Assembly: GCF_004353505.1 (NCBI RefSeq)
Contig: NZ_SMNQ01000006.1
Coordinates: 124,001 to 188,000, forward strand
Length of the DNA: 64,000 bases
Direction: 5' to 3'
From: Streptomyces sp. WAC05374
Lineage (GTDB): Bacteria; Actinomycetota; Actinomycetes; Streptomycetales; Streptomycetaceae
This document shows, in pieces, positions 48,246 through 56,509 of the stretch. Within the stretch, counting starts at the first letter, position 1. Every line of letters starts with the position of its first letter. The notes under the pieces were generated by a model. The model searched no databases. It saw nothing but the letters and a program-made list of their open reading frames with translations, and was not told the DNA's origin. The translations under genes and the position numbers were made by a program.

Positions 48246-48358
48246 GCGCCGAGGAGACCTCCCGACCGGGCCGAGGAGACCACCGGACGAACGCCGAGGA
48301 GACCTCCCGACCGGGCCGAGGAGACCACCGGACGAACGCCGAGGAGACCACCGGATGA
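48225..48358 (+). repeat. 45-bp tandem repeat spanning the ABC gene junction
   Basis: Two full copies (48225-48269, 48270-48314) and most of a third (48315-48358) of a 45-bp unit starting gccgaggagaccaccgga. The unit contains the end of the ATPase gene, and its expansion has pushed the permease start 113 bp downstream. Confidence 0.9.
48242..48358 (+). CDS. 38-codon linker ORF created by the repeat
   Basis: ATG 48242 to TGA 48356-48358 encodes 38 residues, repeating [15 protein letters not shown] / [15 protein letters not shown]. It overlaps the ATPase stop by ATGA at its start and the permease ATG by ATGA at its end, thereby keeping translation coupled across the expanded junction. Probably not a functional protein; likely a by-product that preserves coupling. 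Confidence 0.4.
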   Translation: MSAEETSRPGRGDHRTNAEETSRPGRGDHRTNAEETTG

Positions 48359-49197
48359 GCACCGTCACCGACGACGCCGCCTTCACCGGCCCGCGTACCG
48401 AGGACCTCGCGGCCCTGCTGGTCGCCGGCGGGCGGCCGCCCCGCCCGAGCGCGCTGTCCGCCTCCCTGACCTTCGGCTGGCGCGCCGTGCTGAAGATCAA
48501 GCACGTGCCGGAGCAGCTCTTCGACGTCACGGCGTTCCCCGTCATGATGGTGCTGATGTACACGTACCTCTTCGGAGGCGCGCTGGCCGGGTCGGCCGCG
48601 GCGTACATCCAGTACCTGCTGCCCGGCATCCTCACCCTGAGCGTCGTGATGATCACGATGTACACCGGGGTGTCGGTCAACACGGACATCGGCAAGGGCG
48701 TCTTCGACCGGTTCCGTACGCTGCCGGTCTGGCGCCCCGCCCCCCTGGTCGGCTACCTGCTGGGTGACGTGCTGCGCTATGTGATCGCGTCCGCCGTGAT
48801 GCTCACGGTCGGCCTGGTCATCGGCTACCGCCCGCACGGCGGTGTGGTCGGCGTGGTGGCGGGGGTGGTGCTGCTGCTGGTCTTCTCGTTCGCGTTCTCC
48901 TGGATCTGGACGATGTTCGGCCTGCTGCTGCGCGGGGAGAAGTCCGTGATGGGCGTCAGCATGATGGTGATCTTCCCGCTGACGTTCCTCAGCAACATCT
49001 TCGTCGACCCGAGGACCATGCCGGGCTGGCTCCAGGCGTTCGTCAACAACAGCCCGGTCACCCATCTGGCGAGCGCGGTACGGGGGTTGATGGCCGGCGA
49101 GTGGCCCGCGGCGGACATCGGCTGGTCGCTGGGGTGGTCGGCGCTGTTCGTCGGCGTCTTCGGCACGGTGACGATGCGGGTGTACAACCGCAAGTGA
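48355..49197 (+). CDS. ABC exporter permease (DrrB-like)
   Basis: A 280-aa ABC-2 type permease with six membrane helices (for example AFPVMMVLMYTYLFGGALAG, YLLPGILTLSVVMITMYTGVSV, VVGVVAGVVLLLVFSFAFSWIWTMFGLLL, SMMVIFPLTFLSNIFV). The motif FDRFRTLPVWRPAPLVGYLLGD is typical of DrrB relatives. Partner of the upstream ATPase. ATG at 48355 overlaps the TGA of the 38-codon linker ORF. Confidence 0.92.
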   Translation: MSTVTDDAAFTGPRTEDLAALLVAGGRPPRPSALSASLTFGWRAVLKIKHVPEQLFDVTAFPVMMVLMYTYLFGGALAGSAAAYIQYLLPGILTLSVVMITMYTGVSVNTDIGKGVFDRFRTLPVWRPAPLVGYLLGDVLRYVIASAVMLTVGLVIGYRPHGGVVGVVAGVVLLLVFSFAFSWIWTMFGLLLRGEKSVMGVSMMVIFPLTFLSNIFVDPRTMPGWLQAFVNNSPVTHLASAVRGLMAGEWPAADIGWSLGWSALFVGVFGTVTMRVYNRK

Positions 49198-49227
49198 CGC
49201 GGGTGACCGCGAGGAGAGTCCGGCGGC

Positions 49228-50157
49228 TCACCAGCCGCGTGCCTCGCGCACCAGCAGGTCGCGCACCAGCGCCAGGTGCGGGTGGTCCACCGCGCCCGGG
49301 CGGCGGACCAGGTAGGCGGTGTTGATCGGCGGGTCCTCCGGCGCCAGCAGCGCGACGAGCGTGCCGTCCGCCAGCTCGCCCGCGCACAGGTAGCGCGGCA
49401 GCACGGCGACGCCGCCGCCCGCCGCCACCGCCGCCAGCACGCCCCGCAGGTCGGGCACCGTCACCGAGGCCCGGGCGGTCAGCCGGGTGCCGAAGACGTG
49501 CCGCCAGTAGCGGCGGGTGATCGGCAGGTCCTCCGCGTACGCCACCAGCGGCACGCCCCGCAGCGCCGCCGCGCCCTCGGCCGCCACCCGCCCCGGCCCG
49601 ATGCGGTCCGCCCACCCGGGCGCGGCGACCAGCACGAACTCCTCGTCCATCAGCGGTGTCGCCACCAGCGCCCGGCCACGCGGCCGGTACGTCGCGATCA
49701 CCAGGTCGTGGTGGCCCGCCCGCAGCCCCTCCAGCAGGTCGTCCGTCAGCCCCGTCGCCACCCGCAGCACCACGCCCCGCGCGGCCGTCGGCGCCGCCAG
49801 GGCGGGCAGCACCCGCAGGCACAGCAGCTCCGCCGGCCCCGCCAGCCGGACCGGCCCGGCGCCGCCCTCGCCCGGTGGCCCGCCCGTCACCGCCTCCAGC
49901 GCGTCCAGGGGCCCGGCGACCCGGGCCGCGAGGTCGTCGGCGACGGCCGTCGGGACGACCCCGCGCGGGAGGCGGGCGAACAGCTCCCGCCCCAGCTTCC
50001 GTTCCAGCGCTCTGACCTGCGCGGTGACCGTCGGCTGCGACAGGCCCACCAGCCGCGCGGCCGCCGTGAAGGAGCCGGAGCGGTGCACGGCCAGGAAGGT
50101 GCGCAGCAGCGTCAGGTCCAGTGGCCCGCTCGCCGTGTCGGGTGCCCTGTCGGTCAT
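49228..50157 (-). CDS. LysR-family regulator
   Basis: A 309-aa regulator. The N-terminal winged helix (9-65) is LTLLRTFLAVHRSGSFTAAARLVGLSQPTVTAQVRALERKLGRELF; residues 95-300 form the substrate-binding domain. Divergent from cobL with only 46 bp between starts, so it may control cobL or itself. The next gene on the other side is the exporter permease, 30 bp away tail-to-tail. Effector unknown. Confidence 0.9.
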   Translation of the reverse strand: MTDRAPDTASGPLDLTLLRTFLAVHRSGSFTAAARLVGLSQPTVTAQVRALERKLGRELFARLPRGVVPTAVADDLAARVAGPLDALEAVTGGPPGEGGAGPVRLAGPAELLCLRVLPALAAPTAARGVVLRVATGLTDDLLEGLRAGHHDLVIATYRPRGRALVATPLMDEEFVLVAAPGWADRIGPGRVAAEGAAALRGVPLVAYAEDLPITRRYWRHVFGTRLTARASVTVPDLRGVLAAVAAGGGVAVLPRYLCAGELADGTLVALLAPEDPPINTAYLVRRPGAVDHPHLALVRDLLVREARGW

Positions 50158-50203
50158 GCCCCCGACCCTAGGGCTCCGCGACCGGCGGGTAGGGTTCCAG
50201 CCC

Positions 50204-51460
50204 GTGAGCAGCCCCGGACCCGTACCCGTCAGCCCCGAGCCCGTGACCGTCGTCGGTGTCGGCGCGGACGGCTGGGCCGGGCTCCCCGACGCCTCCCGGG
50301 CGGCCCTGCGCGCCGCCGACGCCGTCATCGGCGGCGACCGGCAGCTCGCCCTCCTGCCCGCCGACTGCGCCGCCGAGCGCGTCGCCTGGCCGTCCCCGCT
50401 GCGCCCCGCCGTCCCCCGGCTGCTGGCCGAGCACCGCCGCGACGGCCGCCGGGTCGCCGTCCTCGCCAGCGGCGACCCCATGTTCTACGGCATCGGCCGC
50501 GCCCTGGCCGAAACGGTGGGTCCCGGGGAGCTGCGCGTCCTGCCGCACCCGTCCTCCGTCTCGTACGCGTGCGCCCGCCTCGGCTGGCCGCTGGAGGACA
50601 CCGAGACCGTCACCCTCGTCGGGCGCCCGCTCGCCTCCCTGGCCGCCGCGCTGCACGACGGGCGGCGGCTGCTGGTGCTGAGCGCGGGCGCGTCGACCCC
50701 GGGCGAGGTGGCCGGGCTGCTGCGCGAGCGGGGCTTCGCGCCGAGCCGCCTCACCGTGCTGGAACAGCTCGGGTCCGACCGCGAGAACCACCTGACCGGC
50801 ACCGCCGCCGACTGGCCCCACCCGCCCGGCGACCCGCTGAACGTCATCGCCGTCGTGTGCGTACGCGAGCCGGGCGCCCTGCGCCTGGGGGCCGTTCCGG
50901 GGCTGCCGGACGCCGCGTACGAGAACGACGGCCAGCTCACCAAGCGGCATGTGCGGGCCGCGACGCTCGCCGCGCTGGCGCCCGCGCCCGGCGAACTGCT
51001 GTGGGACGTCGGCGGCGGCTCCGGCTCCATCGGCATCGAGTGGATGCGCGCCCACCGCACCTGCCGCGCCGTCACCGTCGAGCGCTCCCCCGAGCGGGCG
51101 GAGCGGATCGCCCGGAACGCCGCCGCCCTCGGCGTCCCCGGCCTCCGGGTGGTCACGGCCGCCGCTCCGGCCGGGCTCACCGAACTGGACACCCCCGACG
51201 CGGTGTTCATCGGCGGCGGGCTGACCGCGCCCGGGCTGCTGGACGCCTGCTGGGCGGCTCTGCGGCCGGGCGGGCGGCTGGTCGCCAACACCGTGACCCT
51301 CGAGTCCGAGGCGCTGCTCGCCGACCGGTACCGGCGCCACGGCGGGGAACTGGTCCGGCTCGCGGTCGCGCACGCCGTGCCCGTGGGCGGCTTCACCGGC
51401 TGGCGCCAGGCCATGCCGGTCACCCAATGGTCCGCAACCAAGCAGGAGACAGAAGGATGA
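50204..51460 (+). CDS. cobL: Precorrin-6Y C5,15-methyltransferase (decarboxylating), CbiE-CbiT fusion
   Basis: A 418-aa bifunctional enzyme that methylates C5 and C15 of the corrin precursor and removes the acetate carboxyl. The N-terminal CbiE half has VTVVGVGADGWAGL and VAVLASGDPMFYGIG; the C-terminal CbiT half has LTKRHVRAATLAAL, SAM motif LLWDVGGGSGSIGIEWMRA and AVFIGGG. GTG at 50204 is chosen; GTG 50241 and ATG 50156 are in-frame alternatives. Stop overlaps cobM by ATGA. Confidence 0.93.
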   Translation: MSSPGPVPVSPEPVTVVGVGADGWAGLPDASRAALRAADAVIGGDRQLALLPADCAAERVAWPSPLRPAVPRLLAEHRRDGRRVAVLASGDPMFYGIGRALAETVGPGELRVLPHPSSVSYACARLGWPLEDTETVTLVGRPLASLAAALHDGRRLLVLSAGASTPGEVAGLLRERGFAPSRLTVLEQLGSDRENHLTGTAADWPHPPGDPLNVIAVVCVREPGALRLGAVPGLPDAAYENDGQLTKRHVRAATLAALAPAPGELLWDVGGGSGSIGIEWMRAHRTCRAVTVERSPERAERIARNAAALGVPGLRVVTAAAPAGLTELDTPDAVFIGGGLTAPGLLDACWAALRPGGRLVANTVTLESEALLADRYRRHGGELVRLAVAHAVPVGGFTGWRQAMPVTQWSATKQETEG

Positions 51461-52206
51461 CCGTCTACTTCATCGGGGCGGGCCCCGGCGCCGCCGACCT
51501 GATCACCGTGCGCGGCGCCCGCATCCTCGCCTCCTGCCGGGTGTGCCTGTACGCCGGGTCGCTGGTGCCGCGCGAGCTGCTCGCCGAGTGCCCGCCGGAC
51601 GCCCGGCTCGTCGACACCGCCCGCATGGACCTGGACGCCATCACCGCCGAGCTGGTCCGCGCCCACGAGGAGGGCCACGACGTCGCGCGCCTCCACTCGG
51701 GCGACCCGTCCGTCTTCAGCGCGGTCGCCGAGCAGATGCGGCGGCTGGACGCGGCGGGCATCCCGTACGAGGTCGTGCCGGGCGTCCCGGCGTTCGCCGC
51801 CGCGGCCGCCTCGCTCAAGCGGGAGCTGACCGTCCCGACCGTGGGCCAGACGGTGATCCTGACCCGGATCGCCGAGCAGGCCACCGCCATGCCCGAGGGC
51901 GAGGACCTGGCCACGCTGGGCCGCAGCGGCGCCCTGCTGGTGCTGCACCTCGCCGCCCGGTACGTCGACCGGGTCGTCGCCGAGCTGACCCCGCACTACG
52001 GCGCCGACTGCCCCGCGGCCGTCGTCGCGATGGCCAGCCGCCCCGACGAGGTGATCCTGCGCGGCACGCTCGCCGACATCGCCGCCGCCACCAAGGAGGC
52101 CGGCATCACCCGCACGGCGGTCATCCTGGTGGGCCGCACCCTGGCGGCGACCCAGTTCCGCGACAGCCACCTGTACTCGCCGGAGCGCGACCGTCACACC
52201 TGCTGA
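51457..52206 (+). CDS. cobM: Precorrin-4 C11-methyltransferase
   Basis: A 249-aa tetrapyrrole methylase that adds the C11 methyl group. Seen: MTVYFIGAGPGAADLITVRGARIL, YAGSLVPRELL, RLHSGDPSVFSAVAEQ and VVPGVPAFAAAAASLKRELTVP, the CobM/CbiF signature set. Translationally coupled to cobL by ATGA. Its 3' end overlaps the convergent cbiD gene by 13 bp. Confidence 0.95.
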   Translation: MTVYFIGAGPGAADLITVRGARILASCRVCLYAGSLVPRELLAECPPDARLVDTARMDLDAITAELVRAHEEGHDVARLHSGDPSVFSAVAEQMRRLDAAGIPYEVVPGVPAFAAAAASLKRELTVPTVGQTVILTRIAEQATAMPEGEDLATLGRSGALLVLHLAARYVDRVVAELTPHYGADCPAAVVAMASRPDEVILRGTLADIAAATKEAGITRTAVILVGRTLAATQFRDSHLYSPERDRHTC

Positions 52207-53324
52207 GCGCCCCGGGGTTCACTGCGCCCCACCACCGTGCCCGCCCGGTCGATGCACACCACGTCGACCGCGACGGGCGCGCCGCGCAGCACCGCGAGCG
52301 CCTGGTCGCGGGCGGCCACGGCCACCAGGTCGCCCAGCGGGACACCGGCCGCGGCGCAGAGCTGGAGCGCGGCCAGCCCCGTGTTGGCGGACGCCACCTC
52401 GGCCGCCAGGGCCTCGTCGGCGCCGCCGCGGCGGGCCAGCTCCGCCAGGAAGCCCTTGTCGACCTGGGAGCGCGCCGAGTGCAGGTCCAGGTGGCCCGCC
52501 GCGAGCTTGGACAGCTTGGCGAACCCGCCGCAGACGGTGAGCCGGTCCACGGGGTGCCTGCGTACGTACTTGAGGACCGCCCCGGCGAAGTCGCCCATGT
52601 CCAGCAGGGCGTCCTCGGGCAGCCCGTACAGGGCGGTGACCGTGCGCTCCGAGGTCGAGCCCGTGCACCCGGCGACATGGGTGCGGCCCGCCGCCCGCGC
52701 CACGTCCACGCCGCGCCGGATGGAGTCGATCCAGGCGGAGCACGAGTAGGGCACGACGATCCCGGTCGTGCCGAGGACGGACAGCCCGCCCAGGATGCCC
52801 AGGCGGGGGTTCCAGGTGGAGCGGGCGATCTCCTCGCCGCCGTCGACCGAGACGGTGATCTCGACGTCCCCGGTGCCGCCGTGGGCGTCCGCGACCTCTG
52901 CGACGTGCTCGCGCATCATCCGGCGCGGCACCGGGTTGATCGCGGGCTCGCCCACCTCCAGGGGCAGCCCCGGCCGGGTGACGGTACCCACGCCCGCCCC
53001 CGCGCGGAACACCACACCGGAACCGGCGGGCAGCACCCGTACGGTCGCCCGCACCAGCGCCCCATGGGTCACGTCGGGGTCGTCCCCGGCGTCCTTGACG
53101 ACGCCCGCCATGGCGGAGGCGCCGGTCAGCTCCTCCGCCGCCAGCGCGAACGCCGGGGTCTGCCCCTTCGGCAGCGTGATCGTCACCGGGTCGGGGAAGT
53201 CCCCGGTCAGCAGGGCGGTGTACGCGGCGGTCGTCGCCGCCGTCGCGCACGCCCCGGTCGTCCAGCCGTGCCGCAGGCCGGTGTGCTTGAGTTGGGCGCT
53301 GCGCCCACCCGTCGCCTCACCCAT
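52194..53324 (-). CDS. cbiD: Cobalt-precorrin-5B C1-methyltransferase
   Basis: A 376-aa CbiD, which methylates C1 (the anaerobic-pathway counterpart of CobF). Signature regions: LRHGWTTGACATAATTAAYTALLTG at the N-terminus, ITLPKGQTPAFAL, VRVLPAGSGVVFRAGAGVGTVTRPGLPL, GEPAINPVPRRMM and LSVLGTTGIVVPYS. Coexistence of CbiD with the oxygen-dependent CobG is seen in several actinobacteria. The start is at 53324, 11 bp from the divergent cobK start. Confidence 0.95.
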   Translation of the reverse strand: MGEATGGRSAQLKHTGLRHGWTTGACATAATTAAYTALLTGDFPDPVTITLPKGQTPAFALAAEELTGASAMAGVVKDAGDDPDVTHGALVRATVRVLPAGSGVVFRAGAGVGTVTRPGLPLEVGEPAINPVPRRMMREHVAEVADAHGGTGDVEITVSVDGGEEIARSTWNPRLGILGGLSVLGTTGIVVPYSCSAWIDSIRRGVDVARAAGRTHVAGCTGSTSERTVTALYGLPEDALLDMGDFAGAVLKYVRRHPVDRLTVCGGFAKLSKLAAGHLDLHSARSQVDKGFLAELARRGGADEALAAEVASANTGLAALQLCAAAGVPLGDLVAVAARDQALAVLRGAPVAVDVVCIDRAGTVVGRSEPRGAQQV

Positions 53325-53335
53325 GGACCGTCACC

Positions 53336-54082
53336 GTGCACCTGCTCCTTCTCGGCGGCACGACCGAGGCCCGCCGCCTGGCCGAGTCCCTCCACGGCAC
53401 CGTGCGCGTGACGACCTCGCTCGCGGGCCGTGTCGCCGCGCCGAAGCTGCCGCCGGGCGAGGTGCGCGTCGGAGGGTTCGGCGGCGCCGAGGGCCTGGCG
53501 CGCTGGCTGCGCGAGCACCAGGTGGACGCGGTCATCGACGCCACCCATCCTTTCGCGGACACGATCAGTTCCCACGCGGCCGGTGCGGCCGCCGACGCCC
53601 ATGTTCCCCTGCTGGCTCTCCGCCGGCCCGGGTGGGCCCCCGTGGAGGGTGACGACTGGCACCCGGTGGACAGCCTGACGCAGGCCGCCGACACCGCCCG
53701 CACCCTGGGGCGGCGCGTCTTCCTCACCACGGGCCGGATGGGCCTCGCGTCCTTCGCCCACGTCTCGGACGCCTGGTTCCTCGTCCGTTCCGTGGACGCC
53801 CCGGAGCCGCCGTACCCCCCGCGCATGGAGGTCCTCCTCGACCGGGGCCCCTTCACCCTGGACGGCGAGCGCGAACTGCTGCGCCGCCACGCCATCGACG
53901 TGCTGGTCACCAAGGACAGCGGCGGCGCGGCCACGGCCCCCAAGCTGACGGCCGCCCGCGAGGCGAACATCCCGGTCGTCCTGGTCCGCCGCCCACCCGC
54001 CCCTGCCGGCGTCCCCGTCGCGACGACCCCCGAGGAGGCGGCGACCTGGGCCCTCCGGCTGGCGGGCCCGGCCGCGGGCTGA
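53336..54082 (+). CDS. cobK: Precorrin-6A (cobalt-precorrin-6A) reductase
   Basis: A 248-aa NADPH-dependent reductase of the macrocycle after ring contraction. Seen: MHLLLLGGTTEARRLAESL, VIDATHPFADTISSHA, RVFLTTGRMGLASFA and VTKDSGGAATAPKLTAAREANIPVVLVRRP, the CobK/CbiJ set. GTG start at 53336, only 11 bp from the divergent cbiD start, so each promoter must lie within the other gene. Confidence 0.93.
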   Translation: MHLLLLGGTTEARRLAESLHGTVRVTTSLAGRVAAPKLPPGEVRVGGFGGAEGLARWLREHQVDAVIDATHPFADTISSHAAGAAADAHVPLLALRRPGWAPVEGDDWHPVDSLTQAADTARTLGRRVFLTTGRMGLASFAHVSDAWFLVRSVDAPEPPYPPRMEVLLDRGPFTLDGERELLRRHAIDVLVTKDSGGAATAPKLTAAREANIPVVLVRRPPAPAGVPVATTPEEAATWALRLAGPAAG

Positions 54083-54113
54083 GGGGCCGGCCCCCCACGC
54101 CCCGGCGGCCGCG

Positions 54114-56150
54114 TCAGCGGTCGGCCACCGGCTCCTCGTCCTGGACGCGGTGGGCGCCGCGTCGGTCCAGGTGGGCGACGACCTGAGCGTGGAAGCGGTC
54201 CACGGCCTCGTCCACGCTGCGGATGAACCCGCTCTCGGCGGAGCCGCGGCCGGTCCCCATGCTTTTGAAGAGCGAGAGCCGGAAGCCGACGATCTCGGCG
54301 CCGTCCTTCGGCAGGATGTCGGCCGGTTCGGGGCGCAGCCGTTCCAGGGTGCCCCTCGGGCCCGCTCCCGGGCCCGCGACCAGTGTCTCGATGTGCAGGT
54401 CCGCCGGAGCCGCCACCAACTGGCGGAGCAGGCGTTTGGCCTTGGTGAGCGGATAACCGTGCTCGGCGGCCGGCAGCTCGATCGAGGTGCGCAGCTTGCC
54501 CGTGCGCAGATCCGCCGTGATGGCGAGGGTCCCCTGGGTGTCCTCCATGCGCAGCTCGGCGTGCAGCCGTCCCTCCAGGCACAGCCGGTCCGCCATCTCG
54601 GCACGCCGGGTACGGGGGTCCGTACCGCGCTTGGCGCGCTGTACGGGCAGCACCTTCCGGCCCAGTTCACCACCGAGCCGCAGACACACCTGCCTGATCA
54701 GCCGTTCCCAGCTCTCGGTGACCTCCGTGGCCCGCGCATCACCCTGGCACAGGGTCTCGTTGTCGATCCCGTTCCGCACCGGTACCCAGGCCGATCCCAT
54801 GTTCTGGAACCCGTGACACCCCGAGTTGTCGTGCTGGAGGTAGTGCAGCAGCTCGTGCAGCAGCCATGCGTGCGCGGCGTTGCCCACGCCCTCGTGCCGG
54901 ATCAGCATCTGTGCCTGGTGGGCGACTTCGGCCCAGGAGAGGTGCCAGAGCGCCACCTTGTGCTTGCGCCGTCCGTCGATCTTGACCTCGACCAGCGGGC
55001 TGCCCTCCAGGGCGACGTCGTTGGACAGCGTGATCACGGCTTCGTAGCCGCGCCGGGCGGCGATGTCGACGTACGCCTGGACCTGCTCGGACCTGAGGGG
55101 GTTGCCGTTCGTCTTCGTCTCGACGAGAGCGGTCCACAGCTTCCCGGCGCGCTCGACGCGGATGACGCCGTCGGGACGTTTCGGGGAGTCGCCGTGCGGC
55201 AGGGACACTTCCGTGTACGTCTCCATCCGCCCGGCCGGTGCTCCGAAGCCGGCGGTGAGGCGCCGGCCGAACTCCGGTACCTGCGCCATCACCGAGAGCA
55301 GGACCGACGTGGCCCGGTTCTCGCGTTCCCGGTCACTCTTGAGCGCGGTGACGGGGAAGAGCCGGGCGCTCCTCCAGGACTCGTTCTCGGCGAGGGACTT
55401 CCTGGTGGTCTTCGGGAGGGTCACCTTCTTCTTCGCGGTGCGCGGCCGCGCGGGTTTCCTCGTCCCGCCCGTGCCCGCCGGAGGCTCGTCCGTCCCCGCC
55501 GGGGCGGCCTCGGCGGCCCGGGGCGGGGGGACGGGCGCCGGTCCGGTGACCACGGCCGGCGCCGGACCGCTCGCCGCCTCCGGCTCCGGGCCGGTCTCCT
55601 CCGTGTCGTCCTCGATGTCGACACCGAAATCCGTCGCCAGACCGACCAGCCCGGAGTGGTACCCCTGGCCCACGGCGCGGAACTTCCAGTCGCCGGACCG
55701 GCGGTAGAACTCGCCGAAGATGAAGGCGCTCACCACACCGGCGTCCTCGACGGGGAACCGGACCAGTCCCTCGCCCGAACCGTCGACGAGCGACAGGCAG
55801 AGGTCGTCGAGTTCACCGAAGTGCGCCCCGTCGTACCGGCTGGCCGCCACGATGATCCGCTGGACGTCGGACGGTACGGCGTCCAGATCGAAACTGATCC
55901 GGTCCTCGCTGCCGTCGGCGGTGGGCGTCTTGCCCAGGAGCTGCACGCTGCCGTCGGCGGCGACCGGGTTGTTGTAGAAGTAGAAGTCGGCGTCGCTGCG
56001 CACCTTTGCGGTGCCGTCGAGCAGGAGCACGGACACGTCCGCGTCACCCTCACCGGTGCTGCTGCTCCAGCTCAGGCCCACCGTCACGGAACCGACGTCC
56101 GCACTGAGCGCCGACAGGCCGACATTGGCGCCCTTGACCATCGTGTGCAT
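54114..56150 (-). CDS. TerD-domain protein fused to a nuclease-like domain
   Basis: A 678-aa fusion. Residues 1-190 are a TerD stress-protein domain (MVKGANVGLSALSADVGSVTVGLSWSS, DADFYFYNNPVAADGSVQLLGKT, FIFGEFYRRSGDWKFRAVGQGY). A Pro/Ala then Lys-rich linker follows (190-270). Residues about 290-410 carry a PD-(D/E)XK-like pattern: PDGVIRVERAGKLWTALVETKTNGNPLRSEQVQAYVDIAARRGYEAVITLSNDV, with Asp, then E-T-K near residue 342. The remaining 260 residues are unassigned. TerD domains bind calcium and act in stress or tellurite response; a nucleic-acid target for the fusion is an inference. ATG 56150 with a GGGGG site; MVKG at 56141 is an alternative. Confidence 0.75.
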   Translation of the reverse strand: MHTMVKGANVGLSALSADVGSVTVGLSWSSSTGEGDADVSVLLLDGTAKVRSDADFYFYNNPVAADGSVQLLGKTPTADGSEDRISFDLDAVPSDVQRIIVAASRYDGAHFGELDDLCLSLVDGSGEGLVRFPVEDAGVVSAFIFGEFYRRSGDWKFRAVGQGYHSGLVGLATDFGVDIEDDTEETGPEPEAASGPAPAVVTGPAPVPPPRAAEAAPAGTDEPPAGTGGTRKPARPRTAKKKVTLPKTTRKSLAENESWRSARLFPVTALKSDRERENRATSVLLSVMAQVPEFGRRLTAGFGAPAGRMETYTEVSLPHGDSPKRPDGVIRVERAGKLWTALVETKTNGNPLRSEQVQAYVDIAARRGYEAVITLSNDVALEGSPLVEVKIDGRRKHKVALWHLSWAEVAHQAQMLIRHEGVGNAAHAWLLHELLHYLQHDNSGCHGFQNMGSAWVPVRNGIDNETLCQGDARATEVTESWERLIRQVCLRLGGELGRKVLPVQRAKRGTDPRTRRAEMADRLCLEGRLHAELRMEDTQGTLAITADLRTGKLRTSIELPAAEHGYPLTKAKRLLRQLVAAPADLHIETLVAGPGAGPRGTLERLRPEPADILPKDGAEIVGFRLSLFKSMGTGRGSAESGFIRSVDEAVDRFHAQVVAHLDRRGAHRVQDEEPVADR

Positions 56151-56509
56151 GCGGCCCCCCATACGCACAGCCGCCCCGGGACGCACCCCGGCAGCCGGTG
56201 AAAAGTGTGTGGTGCGTCACACATCTACCTTTCCGGAACCTTAGCGTCCAGGGCGGGGGCTCGTGCGGAACTGCGAAAAATGGGTGGCCCTGGCATGACG
56301 CCCGGTAAGAGCGCCAGGTGGGGAACGTGGGCGAGGACGCGCGGAGGACGGTGAGGGGACATCGGTTCCCCGCCGCAGCAATTCGGCTGGTAATCACGGC
56401 CCGTTCGGTGGGCCACTGCCACCATCACCCGCACATCAGGCGGCGTACGGGTCGTACGTCAGTGCGTCCGTGCGCCGGCCCCCCATGCACGTGTGAGAGG
56501 TACGAAGAG
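56151..56509. other. 359-bp divergent intergenic region
   Basis: No gene is seen between the TerD-fusion gene and the secreted-protein gene. It contains a perfect 6-bp-arm dyad TGTGTG-GTGCGT-CACACA (56206-56223), 56 bp upstream of the TerD-fusion start and a good repressor-site candidate. The right part carries GC-rich short dyads and the promoter of the secreted protein. No clear -35/-10 is assigned. Confidence 0.5.

Noticed and set aside
48225..48358. Possible CRISPR or attachment-site repeat
   Set aside because: Direct 45-bp copies without spacers that derive from the adjacent gene end; explained by junction duplication.
54850..54870. HELLH zinc-protease-like motif in the TerD fusion (near residue 430)
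   Set aside because: Sits in a W-L-L-x-E-L-x-x-Y-L-x-H helix context that resembles a non-peptidase helical region; no third ligand or protease fold is evident.
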